Shown here one piece after another: positions 1-9,018 of a stretch of DNA of 64,000 nucleotides. Source of the stretch: Nocardia sp. NRRL S-836 (GTDB lineage: Bacteria > Actinomycetota > Actinomycetes > Mycobacteriales > Pseudonocardiaceae). Numbering within the stretch: position 1 is the stretch's first letter; every line of letters begins with the position of its first letter. The notes beneath the pieces are model-generated. The model made no database searches. It worked only from the letters and a program-made list of their open reading frames with translations, and had not been told where the DNA came from. The stretch covers positions 124,001 through 188,000 of the forward strand of contig NZ_LGDY01000001.1 of assembly GCF_001279525.1 (NCBI RefSeq), given 5' to 3'. The translations under genes were made by a program, and so were the position numbers.

Positions 1-228
1 TCCGACCACGTCGCCCGGTTCACCACGCAGCCGGCGCAGGGTGGCGTGATCATGGCGCAGAACGGCATGTGGGGCTACTACGGTGCCGAACCGGCGCAGT
101 TCTCGGCGCGGGCGGCCGGCAGCCGGTGGCCGGTGTTCGCGATCGGCGGCGGCCTGCTGGTCGTGCTGCTGGTGGCGGGTCTGCTCGTCGCCGGGCGGCG
201 GCGGGCCACGGCGGGGGAGCGCGAGTAG
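1..228 (+). CDS. Peptide ABC transporter substrate-binding protein, C-terminal end (partial)
   Basis: Only the last 75 residues lie in the window, and the reading frame is open from base 1. The tail has a hydrophobic helix of about 20 residues (FAIGGGLLVVLLVAGLLVAG) followed by a basic RRR end, so the protein would be anchored to the membrane at its C terminus instead of through an N-terminal lipobox. The permease gene starts on the base after the stop codon, and the next two genes overlap. The binding-protein assignment therefore rests on position in a Dpp/Opp-type operon and on the anchor. No ligand-binding motif is visible in this fragment. Confidence 0.6.
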   Translation, partial: SDHVARFTTQPAQGGVIMAQNGMWGYYGAEPAQFSARAAGSRWPVFAIGGGLLVVLLVAGLLVAGRRRATAGERE

Positions 229-1179
229 GTGCGTCTCCTCGGTCGTGCCGGTGGTGCCGCGCTGAGCCTGCTCATGGTGGCGGTGCTGGGTTTCTTCCTG
301 TTCCGGGTGGTGCCCGGCGATCCCGTGGTGTCGATGACGCGCGGACGGCCGGCGACGGCGGCGATGCAGGCCGAGCTGCGGGCGCAGTTCGGCCTGGACC
401 GCCCGCTGGCCGAGCAGTTCTGGACCTACTTCACCGCGTTGCTGCGCGGTGACCTGGGCACGTCGTTCACGTTCCGCCGGCCGGTGGCGGAGGTCATCGC
501 GGAACGGCTGGGCCCGACGCTGCTGCTGGTGGGCACCGGCACGCTGATCGCGGTGCTGGCGGGGCTGTGGCTGGGGATCCGGGCGGCGTGGAAGCGCGAC
601 ACGGCGTTCGACCGGGCCGCGACGGGGGTGGCGCTGACGTTGTGGGCGGTGCCGACGTTCTGGCTCGGGATGCTGCTGATGATGGTGACCGGCGACCTGT
701 TCCCCTCACGCGGCATGCGCGACACCGACACCGCACCGGACTTCCTGTCCCAGGCCCTGGACGTCGGGCACCACCTGGTGCTGCCCTCGCTCACCCTGGT
801 CGCGGTGGTCACCGCGGAGTACATGCTGGTGATGCGGTCGTCGTTGCTGGAGGAGATGCACGCCCCCTACCTGACGACGGCGCGGGCGAAGGGCCTGCGC
901 GACGACCTGGTGCGCCGCCGCCACGCGGTGCCCAACGCGGTGCTGCCGGCGATCACGCTGGTGTTCCTGCGGTTCGGGCTCGTGGTGGGCGGGGCGATCA
1001 CCACGGAGACGGTGTTCTCCTGGCCGGGGCTGGGGCTGTTGTTCTACGACGCGCTGACCGGGCCGGACTACTTCCTGCTGCAGGGGCTGCTGGTGGTGAC
1101 GGCGGGCGCGGTCGTGGTGATGAACCTGCTCGCGGACCTGCTGCACGGGGTCCTGGATCCACGGGTGAAGGTCGTATGA
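229..1179 (+). CDS. Peptide/nickel-type ABC transporter permease, DppB/OppB family
   Basis: This 316-residue inner-membrane permease belongs to the BPD_transp_1 family. An N-terminal membrane helix (about residues 8-28) is followed by the conserved RVVPGDP segment typical of DppB/GsiC proteins, then further helices. The EAA loop that contacts the ATPase is at about residues 218-243 (RAKGLRDDLVRRRHAVPNAV). The GTG start directly abuts the preceding stop codon. The stop overlaps the next start in an ATGA arrangement, so translation is probably coupled. It should form the membrane channel with the product of the next gene. The substrate (oligopeptide, dipeptide or metal chelate) cannot be decided from sequence. 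Confidence 0.9.
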   Translation: MRLLGRAGGAALSLLMVAVLGFFLFRVVPGDPVVSMTRGRPATAAMQAELRAQFGLDRPLAEQFWTYFTALLRGDLGTSFTFRRPVAEVIAERLGPTLLLVGTGTLIAVLAGLWLGIRAAWKRDTAFDRAATGVALTLWAVPTFWLGMLLMMVTGDLFPSRGMRDTDTAPDFLSQALDVGHHLVLPSLTLVAVVTAEYMLVMRSSLLEEMHAPYLTTARAKGLRDDLVRRRHAVPNAVLPAITLVFLRFGLVVGGAITTETVFSWPGLGLLFYDALTGPDYFLLQGLLVVTAGAVVVMNLLADLLHGVLDPRVKVV

Positions 1180-2000
1180 GGGTCTTGCTGACGCACCGCT
1201 CGGGTGTGGCGGGCGCGGTGGTGCTGGCCGTGGCGGCGGTGCTCGCGCTGCTGGCGCCGTGGCTGGTCCCGGCCGAGGCGCTCGACGTCACGCGCGTGAG
1301 CGCGGGCGCCTGGCAGGCACCGGCCGCGCAGCACTGGCTGGGCACCGACCACACCGGGCGCAGCGTGGCGCTGCTGGTGGTGTCGGGCGCGGGGACGTCG
1401 TTGTTCGTGGGGCTGACCGCGGCGGTGCTGTCAGTCGGCATCGGCACGCTGGTGGGGATCACGAGCGGGCACTTCGGTGGCGTGGTGTCGGGGGCGTTGC
1501 TGCGGGTGACCGACTTCTTCCTGGTGCTGCCCGCGCTGGTGCTGGCGATCGCGCTGTCCACGGTGCTGCCGCGCGGGCTGGGCACGATCGTGCTGGCGAT
1601 CGGGCTGACGAGCTGGCCGTCGACGGCGCGGATGGTGCGAGCGCAGACGCTGACGATCGAGGCGCGGCCGTTCGTGGAACGGGCGCGGGCCCTGGGCGGC
1701 GGGCACCTGCACGTGATCGGCCGGCACGTGGTGCCGTCGGTGGTGCCGCTGGTGCTGGTGAACACGACCCTGGCGGTGGCGTCGTCGATCGTGGCGGAGT
1801 CGACGCTGGCGTTCCTCGGGCTGGGCGACCCGACGCGGATCTCGTGGGGCGCGATGCTGCACCAGGCGCAGCTGCACGGGGCGGTACCGCAGCGGGCGTG
1901 GTGGTTCCTGCTGCCACCCGGTGTGGCGATCGTGGTGGTGGTGCTGGCGTTCACGCTCGTCGGCCGCGCCCTCGAAGCCGTTGTGACGCCGAAGAGGTGA
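1176..2000 (+). CDS. Peptide/nickel-type ABC transporter permease, DppC/OppC family
   Basis: This 274-residue protein is the second channel subunit. The ATG start lies within the ATGA overlap with the upstream permease. An N-terminal helix is followed by the family signature HWLGTDHTGRSV (about residues 49-60), which is characteristic of DppC proteins. The EAA loop is at about residues 168-195 (RARALGGGHLHVIGRHVVPS). The C terminus overlaps the ATPase gene by GTGA. The codon usage and GC content match the flanking operon genes. Confidence 0.9.
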   Translation: MRVLLTHRSGVAGAVVLAVAAVLALLAPWLVPAEALDVTRVSAGAWQAPAAQHWLGTDHTGRSVALLVVSGAGTSLFVGLTAAVLSVGIGTLVGITSGHFGGVVSGALLRVTDFFLVLPALVLAIALSTVLPRGLGTIVLAIGLTSWPSTARMVRAQTLTIEARPFVERARALGGGHLHVIGRHVVPSVVPLVLVNTTLAVASSIVAESTLAFLGLGDPTRISWGAMLHQAQLHGAVPQRAWWFLLPPGVAIVVVVLAFTLVGRALEAVVTPKR

Positions 2001-3607
2001 CCCCGTTGCTGCAGCTGAAGAACCTCACCGTCCACTACGGAGCGAAACGCGTCGTCGACGACGTCGGCCTGACCCTGGGGGCCGGGCAGACGCTGGGGCT
2101 GGCGGGGGAGTCGGGGTCGGGCAAGTCGACGCTGGCGATGTCGGTGCTGCGGCTGCTGCCCAGGACCGCGCGGGTCGACGGACAGGTCCTGCTCGACGGC
2201 GAGGACGTCACCACCATGTCGTGGGGGCGGATGCGGGCGGTGCGGTGGGCGTCGGCGTCGGTGGTGTTCCAGGGGGCGATGCACTCGCTCAACCCGGTGC
2301 GCCGCGTCGGTGAGCAGATCGCCGAGCCGATGCGCCTGCACGCCACGCCCGGCAGCGTGCGTGAGCTGCTGGAGCAGGTGGAGCTGCCGGCCGCGCGGGC
2401 CCGTGCCTACCCGCACGAGCTCTCCGGCGGGCAGAAGCAGCGGGTGATGATCGCGATGGCGCTGGCGTGCTCACCGCGGCTGGTGATCGCCGACGAGCCG
2501 ACGACCGCGCTGGACGTCGTGGTGCAGGCCCAGGTGCTGGGCCTGCTGACCCGGCTGGTCGCCGAGCAGGACCTGGGGCTGCTGATGATCAGCCACGACC
2601 TGTCGGTGCTCGCGCAGACCTGCCAGAACCTCGCGGTGATGTACCGGGGGCAGATCGTCGAACGCGGCGCCACCCGGTCCGTGATCGCCGACCCGCAGCA
2701 CCCCCACACCGCCGCGCTCACGGCCGCGTTCCCCGTCATCGGCGACCCCGCGCACCGCTGGACCGAGCCCGCCGATGCCACGCGGGGAGCTTCCGCACGA
2801 CAGGACCGTGCGGACGCTCCCCGCGTGGCATCCGGGAGCGGCGAGGACCCGGCGGGTGCGGGGGCGTTGCTGGAGGTGCAGGGCCTGCGGGTGGACTACG
2901 GCACGGTCCGCGCGGTCGACGGGGTGGACCTGCGGATCGGCCACGGGGAGATCGTGGCGCTGGTCGGGCAGTCCGGATCCGGCAAGACGACACTGGCGCG
3001 CGCCATCATGAACTTGCGGTCGCCGTCCTCCGGTCGGGTGATCTTCGACGGACATCCGGTGCCGCGGCGGGGCACGGCGCTCAAGGCGTTCCGCCGCCAG
3101 GTCCAGCTCGTCCTGCAGGACCCGGCCAGCGCGCTGAACCCCCGCCACACGATCTTCGCCGCCGTGGCGGAGGGACTGCGCGTGCACGGCCTGTCCGACG
3201 ACGAACAAGCCCAGGTCACAGCCGCTGTGGAACGGGCGGAGCTGCGCCCGGCGAGCCTGTACCTGGACGCGTTGCCGCACGAGCTGTCCGGGGGCCAGCA
3301 GCAGCGCGCGGTGATCGCCGGCGCACTGGTGCTGCGACCCCGCCTGCTGGTGGCCGACGAACCGGTCGCCTCGCTCGACGCCTCGGTGCGCGGGGAGATC
3401 GTGGCGCTGCTGCTCCGGTTGCGCCGCGAGCTCGGCCTCGCATCATTGATCATCACGCACGACCTCGGGCTGGCCTGGCAGATCGCCGACCGGGTCGCGG
3501 TGATGCATCAGGGCACGATCGTGGAACAAGGTCCGGTGGAACAGGTGCTGCTCAACCCCTCTCACGACTACACCCGCGCCCTCGTGCGCGCGGTGCCCCG
3601 GGTCTGA
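1997..3607 (+). CDS. Fused double ATP-binding protein of peptide ABC transporter (DppD-DppF type)
   Basis: This 536-residue cytoplasmic ATPase joins two complete nucleotide-binding domains. Domain 1 has Walker A GESGSGKST (residues 37-45), signature LSGGQKQRV (about 140) and Walker B LVIADEP (about 162). Domain 2 has GQSGSGKTT (about 323), LSGGQQQRA (about 429) and LLVADEP (about 450). Both have the histidine switch (SHDLS, THDLG). The GTG start overlaps the upstream stop as GTGA. Most organisms encode these two ATPases separately, but the fusion is common in actinobacteria. The linker at about residues 260-279 is encoded by a 59-bp hairpin element, described separately. Confidence 0.92.
   Translation: MTPLLQLKNLTVHYGAKRVVDDVGLTLGAGQTLGLAGESGSGKSTLAMSVLRLLPRTARVDGQVLLDGEDVTTMSWGRMRAVRWASASVVFQGAMHSLNPVRRVGEQIAEPMRLHATPGSVRELLEQVELPAARARAYPHELSGGQKQRVMIAMALACSPRLVIADEPTTALDVVVQAQVLGLLTRLVAEQDLGLLMISHDLSVLAQTCQNLAVMYRGQIVERGATRSVIADPQHPHTAALTAAFPVIGDPAHRWTEPADATRGASARQDRADAPRVASGSGEDPAGAGALLEVQGLRVDYGTVRAVDGVDLRIGHGEIVALVGQSGSGKTTLARAIMNLRSPSSGRVIFDGHPVPRRGTALKAFRRQVQLVLQDPASALNPRHTIFAAVAEGLRVHGLSDDEQAQVTAAVERAELRPASLYLDALPHELSGGQQQRAVIAGALVLRPRLLVADEPVASLDASVRGEIVALLLRLRRELGLASLIITHDLGLAWQIADRVAVMHQGTIVEQGPVEQVLLNPSHDYTRALVRAVPRV
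2774..2832. repeat. 59-bp inverted repeat inside the ABC ATPase linker
   Basis: The left arm, 2774-2799 (GATGCCACGCGGGGAGC then TTCCGCACG), pairs with the right arm, 2807-2832, over 26 bases with one mismatch. The loop is ACAGGAC (2800-2806). The element keeps the reading frame open and encodes roughly ATRGASARQDRADAPRVA. It looks like a mobile palindromic unit (REP- or PU-like) captured in frame at a tolerant linker. A hairpin with a related GC core lies at 30663-30687. Confidence 0.85.
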
Positions 3608-3608
3608 C

Positions 3609-4340
3609 GTGCTGCCCGTCGAGCACGCCCACCTGCGGGCCGCGCTGACACCCGCCGAGATCGGCAGGGGCGGCGTGGACGGCTGGATCGCGGCCGGCGA
3701 CGTCGCGGCGCTGGCCCGGCTGGCGTGGCACGACCTGGGCTGCCCGCCGGGCGTGCTGGCCGAACTCGCGCAGGCCGCCGAAGCCGGGCACGTGCTGGCG
3801 CTGTGCCGGCTGCTGGCCTCGACCACCCGCGGCGACACCACCGCGGTGTGGCGGTACCTGGCCGCCGACCATGCCCGCACCGGCGAACGCTCCGACGGCA
3901 GGCAGCGGTTCCTGCTCGACCGGGCGATGCGCGGCGAGGGCCGCAACTGGCGCGACTTCTCCGCGTTGATGGGCTGCGACCGGCCCGAGGACGTCGACGC
4001 GGCGTTCGACCGCGACGAGGACATGGTCGGCGTGGCGGTCATCGGACTGGCGCTGTCCTGCCCGGACCCGGCGCAGATCCTCACGCGGGTGGCACGCGCG
4101 CTGGACCACAACCGCCTGCAGGTCCGCCGCCAGGGCGCCATGGCGCTCGCGCACGTGGCCCGGCTGCACGGCGTGGTCTCCCGCGAATGCCTGCAGGTCC
4201 TGCGCCGTCACCCCGACGACGTCGCCGAGGACGACCTGTGGACGTTCGTCGCGCACCACCGGCTGCCGGCGTGGCTGTGGTGGCGCCGCCTCACGGCCCG
4301 GCCAGGGCGGCGAGCTCCGCGCGCACGACGTTCTCGGTGA
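3609..4340 (+). CDS. Hypothetical protein with HEAT-like helical repeats
   Basis: This is a 243-residue soluble protein with a GTG start one base after the ATPase stop codon, so it may be co-transcribed with the transporter. It is rich in Ala, Leu and Arg. Repeated helical segments (LARLAWHDLGCPPGVLAELA; VGVAVIGLALSCPDPAQILT; VRRQGAMALAHVARLHGVVS) resemble HEAT repeats. No catalytic motif or signal peptide is visible. The last 50 bases overlap the 3' end of the convergent AfsR-type gene, and the basic tail (GRRAPRARRSR) is read through that overlap. I do not recognise a named family. Confidence 0.65.
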   Translation: MLPVEHAHLRAALTPAEIGRGGVDGWIAAGDVAALARLAWHDLGCPPGVLAELAQAAEAGHVLALCRLLASTTRGDTTAVWRYLAADHARTGERSDGRQRFLLDRAMRGEGRNWRDFSALMGCDRPEDVDAAFDRDEDMVGVAVIGLALSCPDPAQILTRVARALDHNRLQVRRQGAMALAHVARLHGVVSRECLQVLRRHPDDVAEDDLWTFVAHHRLPAWLWWRRLTARPGRRAPRARRSR

Positions 4341-7011
4341 CCCGGTTGCGCTGCCCGACCGCCCGGCGCAGCGCGTCCTCCAGATGCCCGCGGGCCTGCG
4401 CCACCTCGCCGCGGGCCAGCGCGATGCGGCCGCGTTCCACCGCGATGTGACACCGCAGCTGGTCGGGCCCGTACCAGCCGCCGGGCACCAGCTCCCACGC
4501 CCGCTCGCACTCCCGGCTCGCCGCGGCGAGGTCACCGCCGAGACGGGCCAGCGCGGCCAGCCCCAGGTGCGCACCGGCCTGCACCGTCACCGCACCCGCC
4601 CGCCGGGCCTGCCCCAGCCCGAGGTCGAAGTCCGCGCGCGCCCCGGCCCGGTCCCCGGCGGCCAGCCTCGCGTGCGCCCGGCTGATCACGGTCTCCGCGG
4701 TGTCCTCGGTGGCACCGAGCTCGTCGAGCAGGGCCCGGCCGCGGTCGAGGTAGCGCAACGCGGCATCGGTGTCGCCCACCGACAACGCCATCTCACCGAG
4801 CTGGTTGTGCGCCAGCGCCGCACCCCACCGGTCACCGACCTGCCCGAACGCCTCCGCACCCCGGCCCAGCAGCCGCCGCGCGGTGTCGTGGTCACCGCCG
4901 TGCCACGCGACCAGGCCGTCACCGACCAGGGCCAGCGCCTGGCTCCACGGGTCGTCGCCGAGCAGCCGGTTGCGGCGGTGCCACACCATCGAGTCGTTCT
5001 CCGGCGCCCCCAGCGCCATGCCCCACATCATCGTCATGATCGGATACCGCGGCGGGTCCCGCAGCGCCTCCAGCAACGCGTCAGCCTGCCGGATCCGCCC
5101 CGTCTGGTCACCGGTCGCCACCGGCCACGCCAGCAGCAGGCACAACGCGTACTCCTGCTCGCAGCCCTGCGGCGCGCTCTCCCCGCACGCCCGCAGCACG
5201 GCCTCGGCCTGCCCGGCGGCCTCGGTGCGCAGGCCCCGGCACCAGTAGTAGGTCGCCAGCGCCGCGACCAGCTCCAGCGCCAGAACCGTGTCGTGAGCCG
5301 TGGCCCAGGCCACGGCGGCGGTGAGGTTGTCGTGATCGGCCTCGAGCCCGGCCAGCCACTCGACCTGGTCGTGGGCACGCAGGTGCGGTTCGGCCCGCTG
5401 CGCCCGCCCGAGGAACCAGCGGGCGTGCGCCTCCCGCAGATCAGGCGCGTGGGTGGCGCAGAACGCCCGGATCGTGTCGAGCATCCGGTACCGCTCACCG
5501 ACGACCTCGACCAGAGACTTGTCCGCCAGCGACGCCAGCGTGTCGGAATCGCAGCCGGTGACCGCCGTGACGGCGTCGAGCGTGACCGAGCCGCGGAACA
5601 CGGTGAAACGGGCGGCCAGGTCACGTTCGGTGCCGGTGAGCAGGTCCCAGCTCCACTCCACCACCGCGTGCAGCGTGCGGTGCCGCGCCACGGCGGTGCG
5701 GCTGCCCTTGGACAGCAACCGGAACCGGTCGTCCAGCCGCGTGGCGATCTCGGTCACCGGCAGGGACCGCACACGGGCGGCGGCCAGCTCGATGGCCAGC
5801 GCGACACCGTCCAGACCACGGCAGATCTGCTCGACCACCCGCGGATCGGCGGTGAAACCGGGCCGCACCGCCCGCGCCCGGTCCGCGAACAACCGGGCCG
5901 CCGCCTCGTCGTCCAACGCCGACACCGGAAGGAGCGTCTCACCGGTGATGCCCAGCGGCTCCCGGCTCGTCGCCAGCACCCGCACGTCCGGGCACCCGCT
6001 CAGCACCGCACCGAGCACCCGCGCGGCCTCGTCCACGACGTGCTCGCAGTTGTCCACCACCAGCAGCACCGACCGCGCCGCCAACGCCGCCAGCAGCCGC
6101 TCCTCCACACCCACCGGCGCGGACAGCAACCCCGCCTCCCGCAACCCCACACCGTCGAGCAACGCCCGCGCCACCTCCGTGGTAGCACTGAGGTCCACGA
6201 ACACGACCTCACCCGGCTCCCGCGCCGCCGTCTCCACCGCCAGCCGCGTCTTGCCCGTCCCACCCGGCCCGATCAACGTCACCAGCCGGTTCTCACCCAG
6301 CCACCTCACCACCCGCCGCAGGTCCTCGTCACGGCCCACGAAACTGCTCAACTGCGCCGGCACACCGCTATGCGGCGCCCGCGCACGCACCACCTCCAGA
6401 TGCGCGGCCGCGAGATCGGGGGAGGGGTCCACCCCCAGCTCCTCGGCCAGCAGCACCCGGCCCCGCTCGAAGGTCTCCAGCGCCTCGCTCTGCCGGCCCT
6501 CCCGGTGCAACGCCCTCACCAACGCCGCCCGCACGTCCTCCCGCAACGGACACCCCGCCAGCAGCTCCCGCAGCTGCGCCGTCGTCCCACCCGCCAGCAC
6601 ACACGAGACCCGCAGCTCCTCCAGCCGCGCCCGCGCGCCCTCGGCGAACGGCGCCCGCACATCCGCCAGCGCCTCACCACGCCACAACGCCAGCGCCTGC
6701 GCACCCCGCCCCGCCGCCAGCAGCTCCGCACACAGGTGCACATCCACCTCGGCCGGATCCGCGACCAGCCGGTACCCGGCGGGGTGGTGCTCGACCACCA
6801 CCCCCGGCACCGCTCTGCGCAACCGCGACACCTGCGACTGCACCGCATTGGCCGCACCGGCCGGCGGATCCGGGTACAGGCCCGCGACCAGCCGGTCGTG
6901 CCCCACCACCCGGCCCGCCTCCAGCGCCAGCATCGCCAGCAGCGCACGCTGCCGCGGCGCCGCCACCTGCTCGCCCCCGACCAGCACCGCCCCCAGCACC
7001 CCGAACCTCAC
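4291..7011 (-). CDS. AfsR/SARP-type transcriptional regulator with NB-ARC and TPR domains
   Basis: This is a large 906-residue regulator. An N-terminal winged helix (about 1-85, VGGEQVAAPRQRALLAMLAL) is followed by a bacterial transcriptional activator domain (about 90-225). Next comes an NB-ARC ATPase with P-loop LIGPGGTGKTRLA (about 243-255) and Walker B VLLVVDNCEH. The C terminus carries TPR-like helices (ALAHNQLGEMALSVGDTDAA). In AfsR-like proteins ATP binding controls promoter activation, often of secondary metabolism; no biosynthetic cluster is visible here. The GTG at 7011 is chosen because the sequence then begins with the canonical MRFGVLG. The open frame extends further upstream but lacks homology-like content. 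Confidence 0.85.
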   Translation of the reverse strand: MRFGVLGAVLVGGEQVAAPRQRALLAMLALEAGRVVGHDRLVAGLYPDPPAGAANAVQSQVSRLRRAVPGVVVEHHPAGYRLVADPAEVDVHLCAELLAAGRGAQALALWRGEALADVRAPFAEGARARLEELRVSCVLAGGTTAQLRELLAGCPLREDVRAALVRALHREGRQSEALETFERGRVLLAEELGVDPSPDLAAAHLEVVRARAPHSGVPAQLSSFVGRDEDLRRVVRWLGENRLVTLIGPGGTGKTRLAVETAAREPGEVVFVDLSATTEVARALLDGVGLREAGLLSAPVGVEERLLAALAARSVLLVVDNCEHVVDEAARVLGAVLSGCPDVRVLATSREPLGITGETLLPVSALDDEAAARLFADRARAVRPGFTADPRVVEQICRGLDGVALAIELAAARVRSLPVTEIATRLDDRFRLLSKGSRTAVARHRTLHAVVEWSWDLLTGTERDLAARFTVFRGSVTLDAVTAVTGCDSDTLASLADKSLVEVVGERYRMLDTIRAFCATHAPDLREAHARWFLGRAQRAEPHLRAHDQVEWLAGLEADHDNLTAAVAWATAHDTVLALELVAALATYYWCRGLRTEAAGQAEAVLRACGESAPQGCEQEYALCLLLAWPVATGDQTGRIRQADALLEALRDPPRYPIMTMMWGMALGAPENDSMVWHRRNRLLGDDPWSQALALVGDGLVAWHGGDHDTARRLLGRGAEAFGQVGDRWGAALAHNQLGEMALSVGDTDAALRYLDRGRALLDELGATEDTAETVISRAHARLAAGDRAGARADFDLGLGQARRAGAVTVQAGAHLGLAALARLGGDLAAASRECERAWELVPGGWYGPDQLRCHIAVERGRIALARGEVAQARGHLEDALRRAVGQRNRVTENVVRAELAALAGP

Positions 7012-7069
7012 AGGCCGTGATTCTTCCCGACCCGCACCACCCACGAGGCCGGAACCGGCCGGCCCAGGC

Positions 7070-8107
7070 TCAGGCCAGCGCCCGCAACACGATCCGCTCC
7101 ACCACCCGCGTCTTCGCGTCGGCGTAGTCCTGCACCCGCTCCCACGACCGGCCCGCCAGCTCACGCTTGACCCGCTCGTACTCGGCACGATCCCCGGCAT
7201 GCGCGCGCAACCGGTCCCGGAACACCAGCATCCGGTCGACCTCCTCACACGCGGGGGAGAAGACGTGCAGGTTCACGTCCGGATCCGAGTCACGCAACAA
7301 CCGGTGCTCATACCAGCCGTGCTCCCGCAACCGCAGGTAATACCCCGCCGCCACCAACGCCGGCACATACGCGTCCTCGTCATTCGAGTCCGCCACCACC
7401 AGCAACACGTCGATCAACGGCTTCGCCGCCAGCCCCGGCACCGACGTCGACCCCACGTGCTCCAGCCGCAGCACCGCCGACCCCAGCGCCGCACGGATCC
7501 GCGCCTCCTGCACCGCATACCACCGCGGCCACTCCGCGTTGTACTCCTCCAGCACGACCTGACCCGCCCGCACCGGCGTCTCCGTCACGAACTCCACGTC
7601 GTCCGACGGCAACCGCCACTCCACATACGCGCGCTCGAGGATCTCCAGCACCACCTCGTTCTTCGCCGCCGCGTAGTCCTGCACCCGCTCCCACTCCCGC
7701 GCCGCGAGCGCCCGCTTCGCCCCGGCGTACAGCTCCCGATCCCGCTCGCTGGCCCGCAACCAGTCACGGAACAGCAGATGCCGCCGCACCTGAGCACACC
7801 CACGCGGAAACACGTGCAGGTTGATGTTCGTGTCCGGCCCCTTCAAGATCCGGTGGTGGTGCCAGTCGTCCTCCCGCACCACCACCCGGTACCCCACGGC
7901 CTCCAACGCCGGCACATACGACCCCTCGTCACCGGCATCCGGCACCACCAGCAGCAGATCGACCACCGGCTTCGCGCACAACCCCGGCACCGACGTCGAC
8001 CCCACGTGCTCCAGCACCGCACCGGGCAACACCCCCAGCACCCGGTCACGTTCCCGCTCGAACAAACCCGGCCACGCAGGGTCGTAGTCCGCAAGCTCGA
8101 TGTTCAT
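7070..8107 (-). CDS. GrpB-family (UPF0157) nucleotidyltransferase-fold protein, tandem duplication
   Basis: This 345-residue protein consists of two GrpB/UPF0157 domains in tandem, about residues 1-170 and 178-345. Each copy has the hallmarks YdpaWp, LEHVGSTSVPGL, AKPvvDvLLVV, NLHVF and ERVQDYAxAK. Single-domain proteins of about 170-180 residues are the usual form. The ATG at 8107 is preferred over an upstream in-frame start because GAGGGGG lies 6 bases before it. It follows the LigD polymerase gene by 38 bp, so it may be the last gene of the NHEJ transcript. The biochemical role of the family is poorly known. Confidence 0.85.
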   Translation of the reverse strand: MNIELADYDPAWPGLFERERDRVLGVLPGAVLEHVGSTSVPGLCAKPVVDLLLVVPDAGDEGSYVPALEAVGYRVVVREDDWHHHRILKGPDTNINLHVFPRGCAQVRRHLLFRDWLRASERDRELYAGAKRALAAREWERVQDYAAAKNEVVLEILERAYVEWRLPSDDVEFVTETPVRAGQVVLEEYNAEWPRWYAVQEARIRAALGSAVLRLEHVGSTSVPGLAAKPLIDVLLVVADSNDEDAYVPALVAAGYYLRLREHGWYEHRLLRDSDPDVNLHVFSPACEEVDRMLVFRDRLRAHAGDRAEYERVKRELAGRSWERVQDYADAKTRVVERIVLRALA

Positions 8108-8145
8108 GGCGTTCCCCCTCGACAATTGGGCAGTCGGCCAGAATA

Positions 8146-9018
8146 TCAACCCCCGAACAGGTCACCCACCGCCTCGACCCGCTGCAACACCTCGTCCGCC
8201 GTGAACACCAGGTCCTCCACCACCCGGCACTCCTCGACCTCGTCCCACGTCACCGGCGTCGACACCGCCGGACGCTCCCGAGCCCGCAACGAGTACGGCG
8301 CCACCGTCGTCTTCGCCGGGTTGTTCTGCGACCAGTCGATCAGCACCTTCCCCGTGCGCTGCGCCTTCGCCATCGACGACACCACCAGCTTCGGATGCTC
8401 CTTCGCCAGCCGCCGCGCCACCCCCTTCGCGTACTCCGACGTGTCCTTCGCCGGCGCGTACGCGTACACCTGCAGCCCCTTGTTGCCCGACGTCTTCACC
8501 CACGCGTCCACACCGTCGTCATCCAGCACCGTCCGCACCAGCTCCGCCACCCGGCAACACTGCACCACCGTCGCCGGCGCACCCGGATCCAGGTCGAACA
8601 CCAGCAGATCAGGATCCCGCTTACCCCCACGCGGACCCACCGTCCACTGCGGAACATGCAGCTCCAACGCCGCCAAGTTCGCCAGCCACACCAACGTCGC
8701 CAACTCGTCGACCACCACGTAGTTGACCGTCTCGTTGCCCTTCGTGCTCCCCGGCGACTCCAACCGCACCGTCCGCACCCACTCAGGACGGTGCTCCGCG
8801 GCGTTCTTCTCGAAGAACCACTTCCCGTCCACCCCGTTGGGATACCGCTTCAACGTCACCGGCCGGTCCTTCAGGTGGGGGAGCAGCACCGGCGCGATCC
8901 GGGTGTAATAGTCGATCACCTCACCCTTGGAGAACCCGAACTCCGGATACAGCAGCTTGTCCAGGTTCGTCAGCTTCACCACCCGGCCCTCCACCCGGAC
9001 CGACACCTCACTGCTCAA
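8146..9018 (-). CDS. ligD: LigD-type primase-polymerase domain protein (NHEJ)
   Basis: This 290-residue stand-alone LigD polymerase module is of the AEP superfamily. It should add nucleotides, preferring ribonucleotides, to broken ends held by Ku. Family features are TNLDKLLYPEFGFSKGEVIDYY at the start, the metal-binding LLVFDLDPG, and VKTSGNKGLQVYAY. I place the start at TTG 9018, because GGAGG lies 9 bases upstream and it overlaps the ligase stop codon. The next GTG (9006) is too far from that site. Mycobacterial LigD fuses polymerase, phosphoesterase and ligase; here the polymerase is a separate gene. Confidence 0.9.
   Translation of the reverse strand: MSSEVSVRVEGRVVKLTNLDKLLYPEFGFSKGEVIDYYTRIAPVLLPHLKDRPVTLKRYPNGVDGKWFFEKNAAEHRPEWVRTVRLESPGSTKGNETVNYVVVDELATLVWLANLAALELHVPQWTVGPRGGKRDPDLLVFDLDPGAPATVVQCCRVAELVRTVLDDDGVDAWVKTSGNKGLQVYAYAPAKDTSEYAKGVARRLAKEHPKLVVSSMAKAQRTGKVLIDWSQNNPAKTTVAPYSLRARERPAVSTPVTWDEVEECRVVEDLVFTADEVLQRVEAVGDLFGG

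Noticed and set aside
4384..7020. A long open frame on the plus strand opposite the AfsR-type gene
   Set aside because: It is Arg/Pro/His/Gln-rich, as expected from the antisense of a GC-rich gene, and shows no domain. The minus-strand protein has complete, ordered domains.
8108..8149. An upstream ATG (8149) as start of the GrpB-like protein
   Set aside because: It would add 14 residues that overlap the LigD polymerase stop and it has no ribosome site, while ATG 8107 has GAGGGGG at good distance.
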